Shown in pieces: positions 1 to 10,000 of a DNA stretch of 60,804 nt; the first letter of the stretch is position 1, and each line of letters opens with the position of its first letter. This DNA comes from a virus, in the IMG/VR virus record IMGVR_UViG_3300035670_000221, positions 1 through 60,804 of that record; one strand, given 5' to 3'. Below the pieces are notes generated by a model. That model was given only the letters and a program-made list of their open reading frames with translations. It was not told the DNA's origin and ran no database searches. Position numbers and translations under genes: made by a program.

Positions 1-1
1 T

Positions 2-2470
2 CAAATAAAAACTGTTTATCGTGGATACGCCCAATCACAATCCCGTATAAAATCTCTTGCTAATAAATCATATGCGCAAGCACATACTTGGATAAAGCAG
101 ACTTATCCACTTGGCGGCGGGGATACATTAGTAGTTGAAGACCATTTTAATAATACAGGAAGTAATGTTAGTTTAAATGGTTGGGCACCAGATACCTTAG
201 GTAGTGCTTGGACATTTCTTGAGGGTAGTGCTACTGATGCGTATGTAAGTGCAACACTTGATCGTGTATCTATTCCGGTCAATGCTGGCGATTTTTCCGA
301 TTATTATCAGTACTACAGCCCTGTTATACTTGGAGATGGCTGGGTTCAAGCAAATTTAAACGCTAGTACACGAGAGTATTGGGGAAATTTATTTGTAAGA
401 AGAAATGGCGATAGAACTGTATACGCTGCTTCAACGACGCTTTTCAGAGTTGTAAGTGGCAGTTGGACAAATTTAGGATCAGTTGGTACTACTGGTTCTT
501 GGTTTAGACTTCAAGCAACAGGAATTTCTCCAACATATATAAAAGTAGAGCGCCGAACAACTGAGGGAGCGTTAGGTACTGGATGGGCATTAGAAACAAC
601 AGATAGTACCTCTGCTAACCAAACAACTTCGGGTTATGCTGGATTAATAGTTACTGCTGACGGTGACTATTACTATTATAGCCACGATATTGATGATTTT
701 AAGGCTATGAGTTTGGGCGGGGAAGTAGTAGGCCCAACTTTTGCCCAAGCGCAAGCACAGATAGCAGGAGCCGTCGCTACCTATAGGGGCTATGCTCAAG
801 CTCAGGTACAAATAAAACAAAGATATCAGGCTTACTCACAAGCACAGACACAAATAGCAGGAAGTGTCACTACTTATAGAGGTTACGCTCAAGCACAAAC
901 AAATATAAAACAAATATACCAAGTATATGCGCAAGCACAGGGTTGGATTAAAACTACCTATCCAAAAGGTGGTGGATATTCAACAATAGTTAGAGAGTCC
1001 TATAACTCTGGCGGTGGTATACCTACTGGTACTGGACCTTATACCCATACAGTAACATACCCAACGGGTGTAGTGGCTGACGATTATCTTGTTTTAACGG
1101 TCGGATTTAATGGAGGGGCAACGGGTATCTCTCTTGTATCTGATGGATGGACTTTAATAGGTTCTGCTACGGGACAATCAAACCCTGATCTATATATTTA
1201 TGGGCGCAAGGCAACTGGATCGCTATCAGGTGACTTTACATTTACTACTAATAATACTCTATATATTGGCTGGGTTTTAACGCGCTATAGTGGTGTTGAT
1301 ACCTCAACCCCTCTTGATGTTACGGCTGTAGGAACAGACGGTGCTGCTAATACAGTATACTCATTAACAGGTATAACGACTGTTACAAACGGGGCAATGG
1401 TATTTGTAGGAGTTTCAGCAAACTCTTCTGCGGAAAGATTAACAGTTGATGGTGGAGAGCCAGTAACAGAATATGTCGAAGTATTCCAAGCATCTACTAT
1501 CAAGGATACAATGGCTGCTGATGGAATCATGGCCTCTGCTGGTAGTACCGATACTATTACAGGAACCATATCTTCCTCTCTTGCGTGGGCAGGAGTTGTA
1601 GGGGCATTAAGACCAGCGACAGGAGGGGCAATAGAAGGTCCAACCTTTGCTCAGGCACAAGCACAGATAGTACTATCAGCAGCTACAACATATGAAATCT
1701 ACGGTCAAGCACAGGTTCAAATAAAAACTACTTACAGAAGTTATGCACAAGTACAAACACAGATCAAGACTACTTACAGAGCATACGCACAGGCTCAGAC
1801 TCAAATTAAAACTACCTACCGATCATATGCTCAAGCGCAGGGTATAGTTAAAACAACCTATAGAGCCTATGCACAAGCATTGACTCAGATTGAACAGACA
1901 TACCGATCCCATGCTCAGGCAAATACACGGGTTAAGACAGTAAATATAAGAGCGTATGCTCAGGCACAAACTATAATTAAAGTTACTTATCTTGGCTATG
2001 CTCAGGCTAATGCTTGGATCGAGGTAGCATTTACCCAATACGCACAATCTCAGGCTAGCATTAAGTCTATTGGTTGGAATCAGTCTGCACAAGCACAAGT
2101 CTATCTAAAGGGAGCCTATACCTATATAGCGCAAGCACAGGCGCGGATAAAGCAAACTTATCGATCTTATGCTCAGGCACAAACACAAGTAAAGATTACC
2201 TATAGAGTATATGCACAAGCCTTGGCGCAAATAAAAACTTCATACAGAGTCTATGCACAAGGTCAAGGAACCATTAAGCAAACATATAGGGCTTACGCCC
2301 AAGCGGGGGCAACAGTTGAACAAACTTATACCGTCCATGCACAGGCACAGACTAAACTTGCCAGTTCAGTCAATAATTATGCTAATGCAATGGTATGGAT
2401 ATATACGCCTGTTTATCTTGCCCCAATTGCTGATATCGCCACCAACGGTTGGGTAGGGGTGGTGATTTGA
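2..2470 (+). CDS. Giant YAQAQ-repeat fibre protein 1 (5' truncated by window edge)
   Basis: The frame is open from base 2, so the ATG at 707 is internal and the real start lies upstream of the window; 822 residues are visible. The first ~40 residues are YAQAQ-type repeats, then a beta-rich domain (about 130-700), a few repeats, a second beta-sandwich-like domain (about 980-1615), and a long 14-residue repeat array (about 1640-2400) with the pattern YAQAQ-x-x-I-K-x-T-Y. The protein ends with IADIATNGWVGVVI, nearly the same end as the next gene. Family knowledge: large repetitive mosaic proteins with lectin-like inserts are typical phage fibres. Inference: a virion fibre that binds the host surface or polysaccharide. 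No catalytic motif is seen. Confidence 0.8.
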   Translation, partial: QIKTVYRGYAQSQSRIKSLANKSYAQAHTWIKQTYPLGGGDTLVVEDHFNNTGSNVSLNGWAPDTLGSAWTFLEGSATDAYVSATLDRVSIPVNAGDFSDYYQYYSPVILGDGWVQANLNASTREYWGNLFVRRNGDRTVYAASTTLFRVVSGSWTNLGSVGTTGSWFRLQATGISPTYIKVERRTTEGALGTGWALETTDSTSANQTTSGYAGLIVTADGDYYYYSHDIDDFKAMSLGGEVVGPTFAQAQAQIAGAVATYRGYAQAQVQIKQRYQAYSQAQTQIAGSVTTYRGYAQAQTNIKQIYQVYAQAQGWIKTTYPKGGGYSTIVRESYNSGGGIPTGTGPYTHTVTYPTGVVADDYLVLTVGFNGGATGISLVSDGWTLIGSATGQSNPDLYIYGRKATGSLSGDFTFTTNNTLYIGWVLTRYSGVDTSTPLDVTAVGTDGAANTVYSLTGITTVTNGAMVFVGVSANSSAERLTVDGGEPVTEYVEVFQASTIKDTMAADGIMASAGSTDTITGTISSSLAWAGVVGALRPATGGAIEGPTFAQAQAQIVLSAATTYEIYGQAQVQIKTTYRSYAQVQTQIKTTYRAYAQAQTQIKTTYRSYAQAQGIVKTTYRAYAQALTQIEQTYRSHAQANTRVKTVNIRAYAQAQTIIKVTYLGYAQANAWIEVAFTQYAQSQASIKSIGWNQSAQAQVYLKGAYTYIAQAQARIKQTYRSYAQAQTQVKITYRVYAQALAQIKTSYRVYAQGQGTIKQTYRAYAQAGATVEQTYTVHAQAQTKLASSVNNYANAMVWIYTPVYLAPIADIATNGWVGVVI

Positions 2471-2471
2471 T

Positions 2472-5400
2472 ATGCCTATCTTGACAAAAGCCGCTAATTC
2501 CCACACAGATGTTGTCGATACTTGGGCAACACAAACAAACGCTTACTCAACGACTAGTGATGACCAGTATGCTACTCATACCCAAGCGTCTAGAAACGGT
2601 ACTGCTGAAATAAGATTTGGATTTCCTTCGTTTACAACTTCTGATATTCCAGATGGGTCTACAATAAACTCTGTAAAGGTAAGCGCGGAAGCTGCCGTAA
2701 ATCAGAGCATTGGATCAGTAATTGGCATTACTATAGAAAATCCTTCTGGTACTGATGTTGGAACTAGTGTAGAAACAAGTAATACAACTGATACCCTAAT
2801 CGAATGTTCTGCTTCTACAATACCCTCATTACAAAACCTACGCGATCAGACGGTCTTTGCCCACTTCCTATATGACCGGGCAAATAGCTCTACCTCTGAA
2901 ACAGTAAGAATAGACTATGTATCCATTACAGTTGATTATACTCCGGGTGCTGTCACTACTGTAACTCACGCACAGGCTCAAGCACAAATATTAGCGCTTA
3001 CAACTTATAACACTTATGCACAAGCATTATCTCTTATTATAATAAGAGCTACAAATATAGGGCAAGCAGCAGCCCTTATAGCGACCACCCCACAGTATAA
3101 TTATGTTTACGACTCCTTTACAAGAACGGAAGCACAGGGTTGGGGAACATCTGATACTGGGGCGGTATGGTCGTTTCCTACTAATGATTATACTTCTGTA
3201 AGCGATGGTAAGGCTATCAAATCACTTGCCTATAACACCTTTGGTGGGTTGTACAATGTAGTATTACCAACTAAATGGAGAGTTTATTTTGAGTTTGGCT
3301 TGTCATCTTCACCCGATTCAAGTGTTACAATAGCCTTTATAGACGGAGTTCCTTCAACTACTTCTTCAACTGTCGCAAATGATGGTAAGAGATTAGGAGT
3401 ATTTATTTGGTCAGATAGCACAATACGAGTAATAACAGGTTTTAATAAAAACAATCTTACTGCTATTCCTAGTGGAAATCCCGTATATCAGGTCGGAGAA
3501 ACTTGGGCCTATAAAGGATTTGTAAACTGGAATGGAACAAATATTGTTAGTGATTACAGGCTAGAAAATCTATCTACTGGCGCTAGTTATAGTGGTACAC
3601 AAACTGGGTCTGCAACTACAGCAGATTCTTTACCCGGTCATACAAGAATTTCCGCATGGTCGATTTCTGATATTAACTTGTATTTGGATAATGTAGAATT
3701 ATCAAGATGGTATGATAATGGATACGCACAAGCACAAGCACAAATTGTAACTAGTGGAGTTACTACTTATGAAGTAAGTGGTCAATCTTTGGCCCAAATT
3801 TTGCAGAGTTATCAAGTAACTGGTCAAGCACAGGCACTAGTAAGCTCTGATAAACTTGCTATTAGAAGAATATATCTTGCGGATACTAGTTCATCATCAA
3901 CTAATATAAACATCTCTATTGAAGAACCCGATTCTAGAAGTATGTTAGTCTTAGCATTTTGGGGAGACTTAACTTCTGGTACACCACCAACTATTTCTGG
4001 TGGAGGAAAAACTTGGATAGCAGCCTCTAACTCCTATTTATTAGGAGATAGTGAAGCTAGGATATATGTAACAACAAATGTGTCTGATGCATCCCCTACG
4101 AACCAAATTACAGTAAGTTGGAGTAATTCTGATACTGACTACCAGTTTCAAATATATGAAGTCATAAATGGATTTTTTGCAGGAGATTTTTCTGGTGATA
4201 CATATACTGGGGTCAATACTCAACTAATTATTGACCTAGGTTATTTTACTAGTCCTTTTTATAATAGATTGTATATAGGTGTTGGCGGTAATACATCATT
4301 TGCTTCTACATATAGTTTTGATGAGGTTTTAGGTACAACTTTAGATACGCAAATATTAGCAGGATATGGTAATGGGTTTTATTATCTAGATTATTATAAC
4401 GATTTTGTTAGTTTAGAACAAACATCTATAATTATAGACTCAACTGGGGCTGTTGAATCTGGAAGCATAGCGTTAATTGCATTAAATGAAAAGCCTCCTA
4501 GACAAGTTGCTCAAGCACAAGTACAAATTACTGCTTCTGGTGGGGCAACAATCGTATTACAGTCGGGGCAATCACAATCTCAAATTAAACAAACTTATAA
4601 AGTATATGCTCAATCAAATACTTGGATTAAAACTATAGATCAGAGAGTATATGCACAAGCACTTACTTGGATTAAGATAGCCTCTATCAGAGGTTATGCT
4701 CAGGCAAATACTTGGATTGAAGCCAGTTATAATGGATACGCTCAAGCACAGACAGAGATTACTGTGCCGGGGGCAACAAAGACATTCTATGCTCAAGCAA
4801 ATGCTCTTATAGGTCTAACAACGAACCTATATAGTTTCATAGATGAAGAGGCTCCAGATACTTCTGATAGAATTATTTCCCCGCCCCAAAGTACCAATTA
4901 CTATGAGGCACAATTAACTACTGCTTCAACCCCTGACTTCCTACAAGATGTTATTGTCAGGTTCCGCGCTCTAGCCTATAACTACCAACAGGCATCAGTA
5001 TCAGTTTCTTTGCGAGAGGGAATTATATCTAGAGCTTCCAGAGATATTTCGCTTACTGGTACTGAAACTGAATATAGTTTTAATCTAACTCCTGCTGAAA
5101 TAGCAAGCATTACTGACTACTCTGATCTTAGAATTCGCTTTACACCACTCGATGCTATAACTGATGAAAGAGTAGTTATTACTTGGGTGCAAGTACAAAT
5201 GCCTCAAGGAACAGGGGCTAAGGTTAGAAGAGCATTTGGTCAGGCATTAGCACTAATAAGCCGTCAAGTATTTACCTTCAATGCTTACGCACAAGCACAA
5301 GCAAGTATTAAGCAAACCTATCAAGTATATGCACAGGCTAACGCTCATATAAAGACTGTAGCGGTTATGGCTTATGCACAGGCACAGGCACAGATCAAGC

Positions 5401-7040
5401 AAACCTACAGAGGGTACGCACAGGCGCAAGGTCTAATCAAGCAAACATATCAGGCTTATGCTCAGGCTCAGACTCAAATTGAGGCTACCTATAATGCATA
5501 TGCTCAGGCGCAAGCCACAATTGAGCAAATCTATAGAGCCTATGCACAGGCGGGCGCGTGGATAGAGCAGACATATCAAGTATACGGACAAGCGCAGACT
5601 TGGATTGAACAGACAAGTATTCAATATGCTAACGCACAGGCGTATATTGAGCAAACATATCTAGCCTACGCTCAAGCACAGACACAAATCTTTATCCCCG
5701 TTTACACTTATTCCGTATACGGACAGGCGAACGCGCATATAAAGGTAACAGATAACAAGGTTTATGGACAAGCTAATACTTGGATAGAAATAACCGCACA
5801 GGGTTACGCACAGGCTCAGACTCAGATTGAGCAAGCCTATATGCAATACGCTCAAGCACAGGCAATTATATCTGTTGCTAACCAGAAGTATGCTCAGGCG
5901 CAAGCGCAGATCAAGCAGTCGTATCTAGCCTATGCTCAGGCTCAGGTAAACATTAAGCAGACCTACAGAGTCTACGCACAGGCTAATGCTTGGATAGAAA
6001 TTACTTCTGCTGGATATGCTAATGCACAAACAACAATAAAGCAAGCATATCATGGTTACGGACAAGCGTTAGCAGAAATAAAGCAAGCATACCAAGCATA
6101 TGCACAAGCCAATACTTGGATCGAGCAGTCATATCAAGCATATGCTCAGGCACAGGCTTGGGTAGAGCAGACATATGTTGCCTATGCTCAGGCACAGGCA
6201 ACTGTCAAGACTTCGTATCAAGGATACGCTCAGGCTCAGGCAGTCCTTGAAGCTGCCTATAATCAATCTGCACAGGCTCAGGCTAAACTAAATGCGTACA
6301 ATGTTCCTCAATTTGCACAAGCACTAGCACTCATTGCAGGACAGCAGAGTGCCCATGCACAAGCACAGGCAACGATCAAGGCTACAGCCAATGCTTACGG
6401 TCAAGCACAAGGCCAGATCAAAACAACTTATCAGGCATATGCTCAGGCTCAAGCAGCGATCAAGCAAGCCTACCAGTCCTACGCTCAAGCGGGCGCAACA
6501 ATAAAGCAAGCATATCCTGCGTATGGACAGGCACAAGGCACAGTAAAGACTTCGTATCAATCATACGGACAAGCCCAAGGCTACATAAAGGTAACTGGAA
6601 ATCTTGTCTTTGCACAGGCTCAGGCACAAATCAAGCAAACATACTTGGTCTATGCACAAGCACTAGCGACAATTGAGGCTACCTACAGCGCACACGCTCA
6701 GGCTAATGCTTACATAAAGGTAACTGGTAATAATGCCCATGCCCAAGCACAGGCTTACATTGAGCAGACCTATGTTGTTTACGCACAAGCACAAGCCTAT
6801 ATCAAGGGTATTGTCCTAGCATATGCTCAGGCACAGGGCGCAATAAAGGCTACAACTTATGTAGTAGGTCAAGCACAGGCATGGTTGGCTGGACTACAGG
6901 TAGCAACAGCACAAGCACAGGCAAGTATCTTTGCCACAAGCGGCCAATATGGTCAGGCAATAGTTTACATTTATATCCCACAGATTGCTAGACCAATCGC
7001 TGATCTAAGCAACGATGGCTGGGTAAGGACGGTGATATAA
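2472..7040 (+). CDS. Giant YAQAQ-repeat fibre protein 2 (1522 aa)
   Basis: It starts one base after the preceding stop. Residues 1-155 form an N-terminal domain shared with the next gene (identical stretch SRNGTAEIR). Residues ~210-415 hold a beta-sandwich with the signature YDSFTRT followed by GWGTSDTG, seen in many phage and bacterial surface proteins. Residues ~460-680 are a second beta-rich insert, and ~785-915 a third, shared with fibre 3. Residues ~933-1506 are an almost uninterrupted array of about 40 fourteen-residue repeats. The C terminus IADLSNDGWVRTVI matches fibre 1. Alternation of small and polar residues (A-Q-A-Q) suggests beta strands, possibly a solenoid or trimeric fibre shaft; this is inference. 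Likely role: tail or side fibre. Confidence 0.85.
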   Translation: MPILTKAANSHTDVVDTWATQTNAYSTTSDDQYATHTQASRNGTAEIRFGFPSFTTSDIPDGSTINSVKVSAEAAVNQSIGSVIGITIENPSGTDVGTSVETSNTTDTLIECSASTIPSLQNLRDQTVFAHFLYDRANSSTSETVRIDYVSITVDYTPGAVTTVTHAQAQAQILALTTYNTYAQALSLIIIRATNIGQAAALIATTPQYNYVYDSFTRTEAQGWGTSDTGAVWSFPTNDYTSVSDGKAIKSLAYNTFGGLYNVVLPTKWRVYFEFGLSSSPDSSVTIAFIDGVPSTTSSTVANDGKRLGVFIWSDSTIRVITGFNKNNLTAIPSGNPVYQVGETWAYKGFVNWNGTNIVSDYRLENLSTGASYSGTQTGSATTADSLPGHTRISAWSISDINLYLDNVELSRWYDNGYAQAQAQIVTSGVTTYEVSGQSLAQILQSYQVTGQAQALVSSDKLAIRRIYLADTSSSSTNINISIEEPDSRSMLVLAFWGDLTSGTPPTISGGGKTWIAASNSYLLGDSEARIYVTTNVSDASPTNQITVSWSNSDTDYQFQIYEVINGFFAGDFSGDTYTGVNTQLIIDLGYFTSPFYNRLYIGVGGNTSFASTYSFDEVLGTTLDTQILAGYGNGFYYLDYYNDFVSLEQTSIIIDSTGAVESGSIALIALNEKPPRQVAQAQVQITASGGATIVLQSGQSQSQIKQTYKVYAQSNTWIKTIDQRVYAQALTWIKIASIRGYAQANTWIEASYNGYAQAQTEITVPGATKTFYAQANALIGLTTNLYSFIDEEAPDTSDRIISPPQSTNYYEAQLTTASTPDFLQDVIVRFRALAYNYQQASVSVSLREGIISRASRDISLTGTETEYSFNLTPAEIASITDYSDLRIRFTPLDAITDERVVITWVQVQMPQGTGAKVRRAFGQALALISRQVFTFNAYAQAQASIKQTYQVYAQANAHIKTVAVMAYAQAQAQIKQTYRGYAQAQGLIKQTYQAYAQAQTQIEATYNAYAQAQATIEQIYRAYAQAGAWIEQTYQVYGQAQTWIEQTSIQYANAQAYIEQTYLAYAQAQTQIFIPVYTYSVYGQANAHIKVTDNKVYGQANTWIEITAQGYAQAQTQIEQAYMQYAQAQAIISVANQKYAQAQAQIKQSYLAYAQAQVNIKQTYRVYAQANAWIEITSAGYANAQTTIKQAYHGYGQALAEIKQAYQAYAQANTWIEQSYQAYAQAQAWVEQTYVAYAQAQATVKTSYQGYAQAQAVLEAAYNQSAQAQAKLNAYNVPQFAQALALIAGQQSAHAQAQATIKATANAYGQAQGQIKTTYQAYAQAQAAIKQAYQSYAQAGATIKQAYPAYGQAQGTVKTSYQSYGQAQGYIKVTGNLVFAQAQAQIKQTYLVYAQALATIEATYSAHAQANAYIKVTGNNAHAQAQAYIEQTYVVYAQAQAYIKGIVLAYAQAQGAIKATTYVVGQAQAWLAGLQVATAQAQASIFATSGQYGQAIVYIYIPQIARPIADLSNDGWVRTVI

Positions 7041-10000
7041 ATGGCTATTCTAACTAAGGCTGCTAGTTCTAATACAGTTATAACTGGCGTATGGACTCTG
7101 CCAACAAATGCTTATGGTACTACTAGCGATGATCAGTATGCTACGCATACCCAATCGTCCCGAAACGGTACAGCAGAAATAAGGTATGGGTTCCCATCAT
7201 ACAGCATTTCTGATATTCCTGATGGCTCTACTATTAACTCTGTAAAGGTTAGTGCAGAAGTTGGGTTAAATCAGAGTATTGGAAGCGTTATTGATATCAC
7301 TATTGAAAACCCGTCTGGAACCGATGTAGGAAACATAGGGGAGTATTCTGGTAGCACAGCAGATCAAGTCATTGAATCTACTGCTACAACTATTCCAACA
7401 CTACAGAACCTTCGTGATCAAACAGTTTTTGCTCACTTCCTATATGACCGGGCAAATAGTGCAGTCTCAGAAACAATACGCATTGACTATGTATCAATCA
7501 CCGTAGATTATACTGCTGGCGCTACTACAGTAAATGCATCTGCACAGGCACAAACTCATATTAAGATAATTCAGCGAGGATTTGCACAAGCACAAGCAGA
7601 TATAAAAGTAATTGCAAACTCTTATGCTCAGGCACAAGCAGAGATAGCCCCACCATTTATAACTTATAATAATTATGCCCAATCTATGGTTATAATTAAA
7701 GGACTAGATTATGCTTATGATACATTTACACGCACAGTAAATGATGGATGGGGAACAGCAGAAAATGGTGGAGATTGGACTCCTGTAATTACACCTACCT
7801 CATTATATCAAGTTTCTTCGGGAGTCGGACAGTTTATCCTAAATCCCACGGATATAATGGCTATAATCGAGTTAAATGAAATTAGCATTGGTGATATTGA
7901 TTTTCAGGTTGATTTTTATATCCCATCTCTTCCGCCAGCGGATAAATCTAACCCAGCAATAGGTTTAATTTCTAGGGCATCTCAAAACTTTAACATGACC
8001 ACGGGCTGGATTTATTCTGTTGAGGTTGATAGTCTTGGTGCTACTGCTAGCTCTTTTATGGCGTATGTAGGAGGGACACCTGTATATAGCGGGGGTATTG
8101 TAGAAAGTACCTTATCTGCGGCAACATGGTATACAGTCCGAGTACAGGTAGTAAATATTTTAGATGGTACTATAGATTTACGCGCTAAATATTGGGAAAG
8201 GGGTACTCAAGAGCCTGATTGGCAGCATAATATTAATACACTACCTGATCCTATCTACCCTGAGCAATTTGCTCCCGGCTCTATTGCGCTGCTTGCCTCT
8301 GCCGAAGAGACTGGATACACTATCTCAGTTGATAATTTAAAGGCGCAAAGATATATTTCTGCGGGTTTTGCACAAGCCCAAGCAGAAATCGCTGCTGGAC
8401 TTAGTACCTATAATAGTTATGCTCAATCTTTGGCACAGGTTAAACAAACCTATCTAGGCCATGCTCAATCTTTGGGGCAAATAAAACAATTATATTCTGT
8501 CTATGCTCAAGCAATATCAGTAACCGTACAAAAGAGTATGGTATCTGCACAGGCAAGTACTTGGATAAAGCAAACTTATAAAGCTTATGCCCAGGGTCAA
8601 GCACAAATCAAGCAAACATATCGTGCTTATGCTCAAGTACAGGTACAGATTAAAACTACCTATAGGGTATACGCTCAGGCTCAAACACAAGTAGAGCAAG
8701 CGTATCTAGCATATGCCCAAGCACAGTCTCAGGTAAAGTCTCAATACCAGTCTTACGCACAGGCTAATGCCACTATTACAGTACCCTCTGTGGGTGGGGA
8801 TGCCTACGCAAATGCTGGGGCACTAATTGGTAGAATAGAAGACCTATATACAGCAATAGATGAAGTATCAGCAGATGATACAGACTTTATTACTACAAGT
8901 CTACCAACTGGTTTCTATACATATAGGGTAGAACTAGAACCTCTTAATATTCCTGATTGGCCCATTCATCATATCCTGCGGTGGCGCTCAGATACGCGGG
9001 GCACAAGTAATCTAGGTGTTCAACTATACGATGGCGACACCATGATTACAAGTGTGCTTGTAGAACCGGCTAATGGTTTCCAGACATTTGAGTATGCCTT
9101 AAGTGATCTTGAAATCAATTCCATTGCTGACTACTCTTCTCTAATTGTTGAATTTACTTCGACAGATCGAACATATGTCTCTTGGGTAGAATTACAGGTT
9201 CCTTACGGCGCTCCAAAGAAGACTTATAGAAAGTCTGGACAAGCACAAGCATTCATTAGAGTTACCTATACATACAATGCTTATGCTCAGGCTGCTACAC
9301 AAATTGTGCAGTCATACCAGCAGTATGGTCAGGCACAGTCTCATATCGTAAGAACAGAGAATGCTTATGCTCAGGCACAGACTCAGATCGAAGCAACTTT
9401 GTTTGCATATGCCAACGCACAGGCAACAATTCTGCAAACATATCTGTCGTATGCAAATGCTCAGGCACAGATCGAGCAAACTTATCAGCAGTACGCTCAG
9501 GCTCAGGCGCAGATAAGACAAACATATTTGATATTTGCACAAGCACAGGCAAATGTCAAGAATACTTATCAAGCTTACGCACAAGCGCAGGGACAAATAA
9601 AGCAAGCGTACATAGTATTTGCAAATGCTCAGACTTCTGTAAAGAGTATGTACCAGCAGTATGCACAGACACAAGCAAGGATACTTGCATTTAATGTTCA
9701 GGCTTATGGTCAAGCAGCAACAATAGTTGAAGGCTCATTTACACAGACTGCACAGGCACAGGCTAGAATTCTAGCATATAATGTACAAGCATATGCTCAA
9801 GCACAGGCAGAAATTAAGGCAACCTATCGAGCATACGCACAAACAAATACTTGGATAAAGGTAACTTTCCAGGGATATGCAAATGCCCAAACTCAGATCG
9901 AGCAAACTTATCAGGCATGGGCGCAAGCAAATGCTTACATTTTCGTAAGGGTTTTCGTACACGGACAAGCACAAGCCTTCATCATATCTGCTAGAGAAGT

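Noticed and set aside
5270-6990. CRISPR array or DNA-level direct repeats
   Set aside because: Repeat units are conserved as protein, not DNA; there are no identical repeats with unique spacers and no cas genes.
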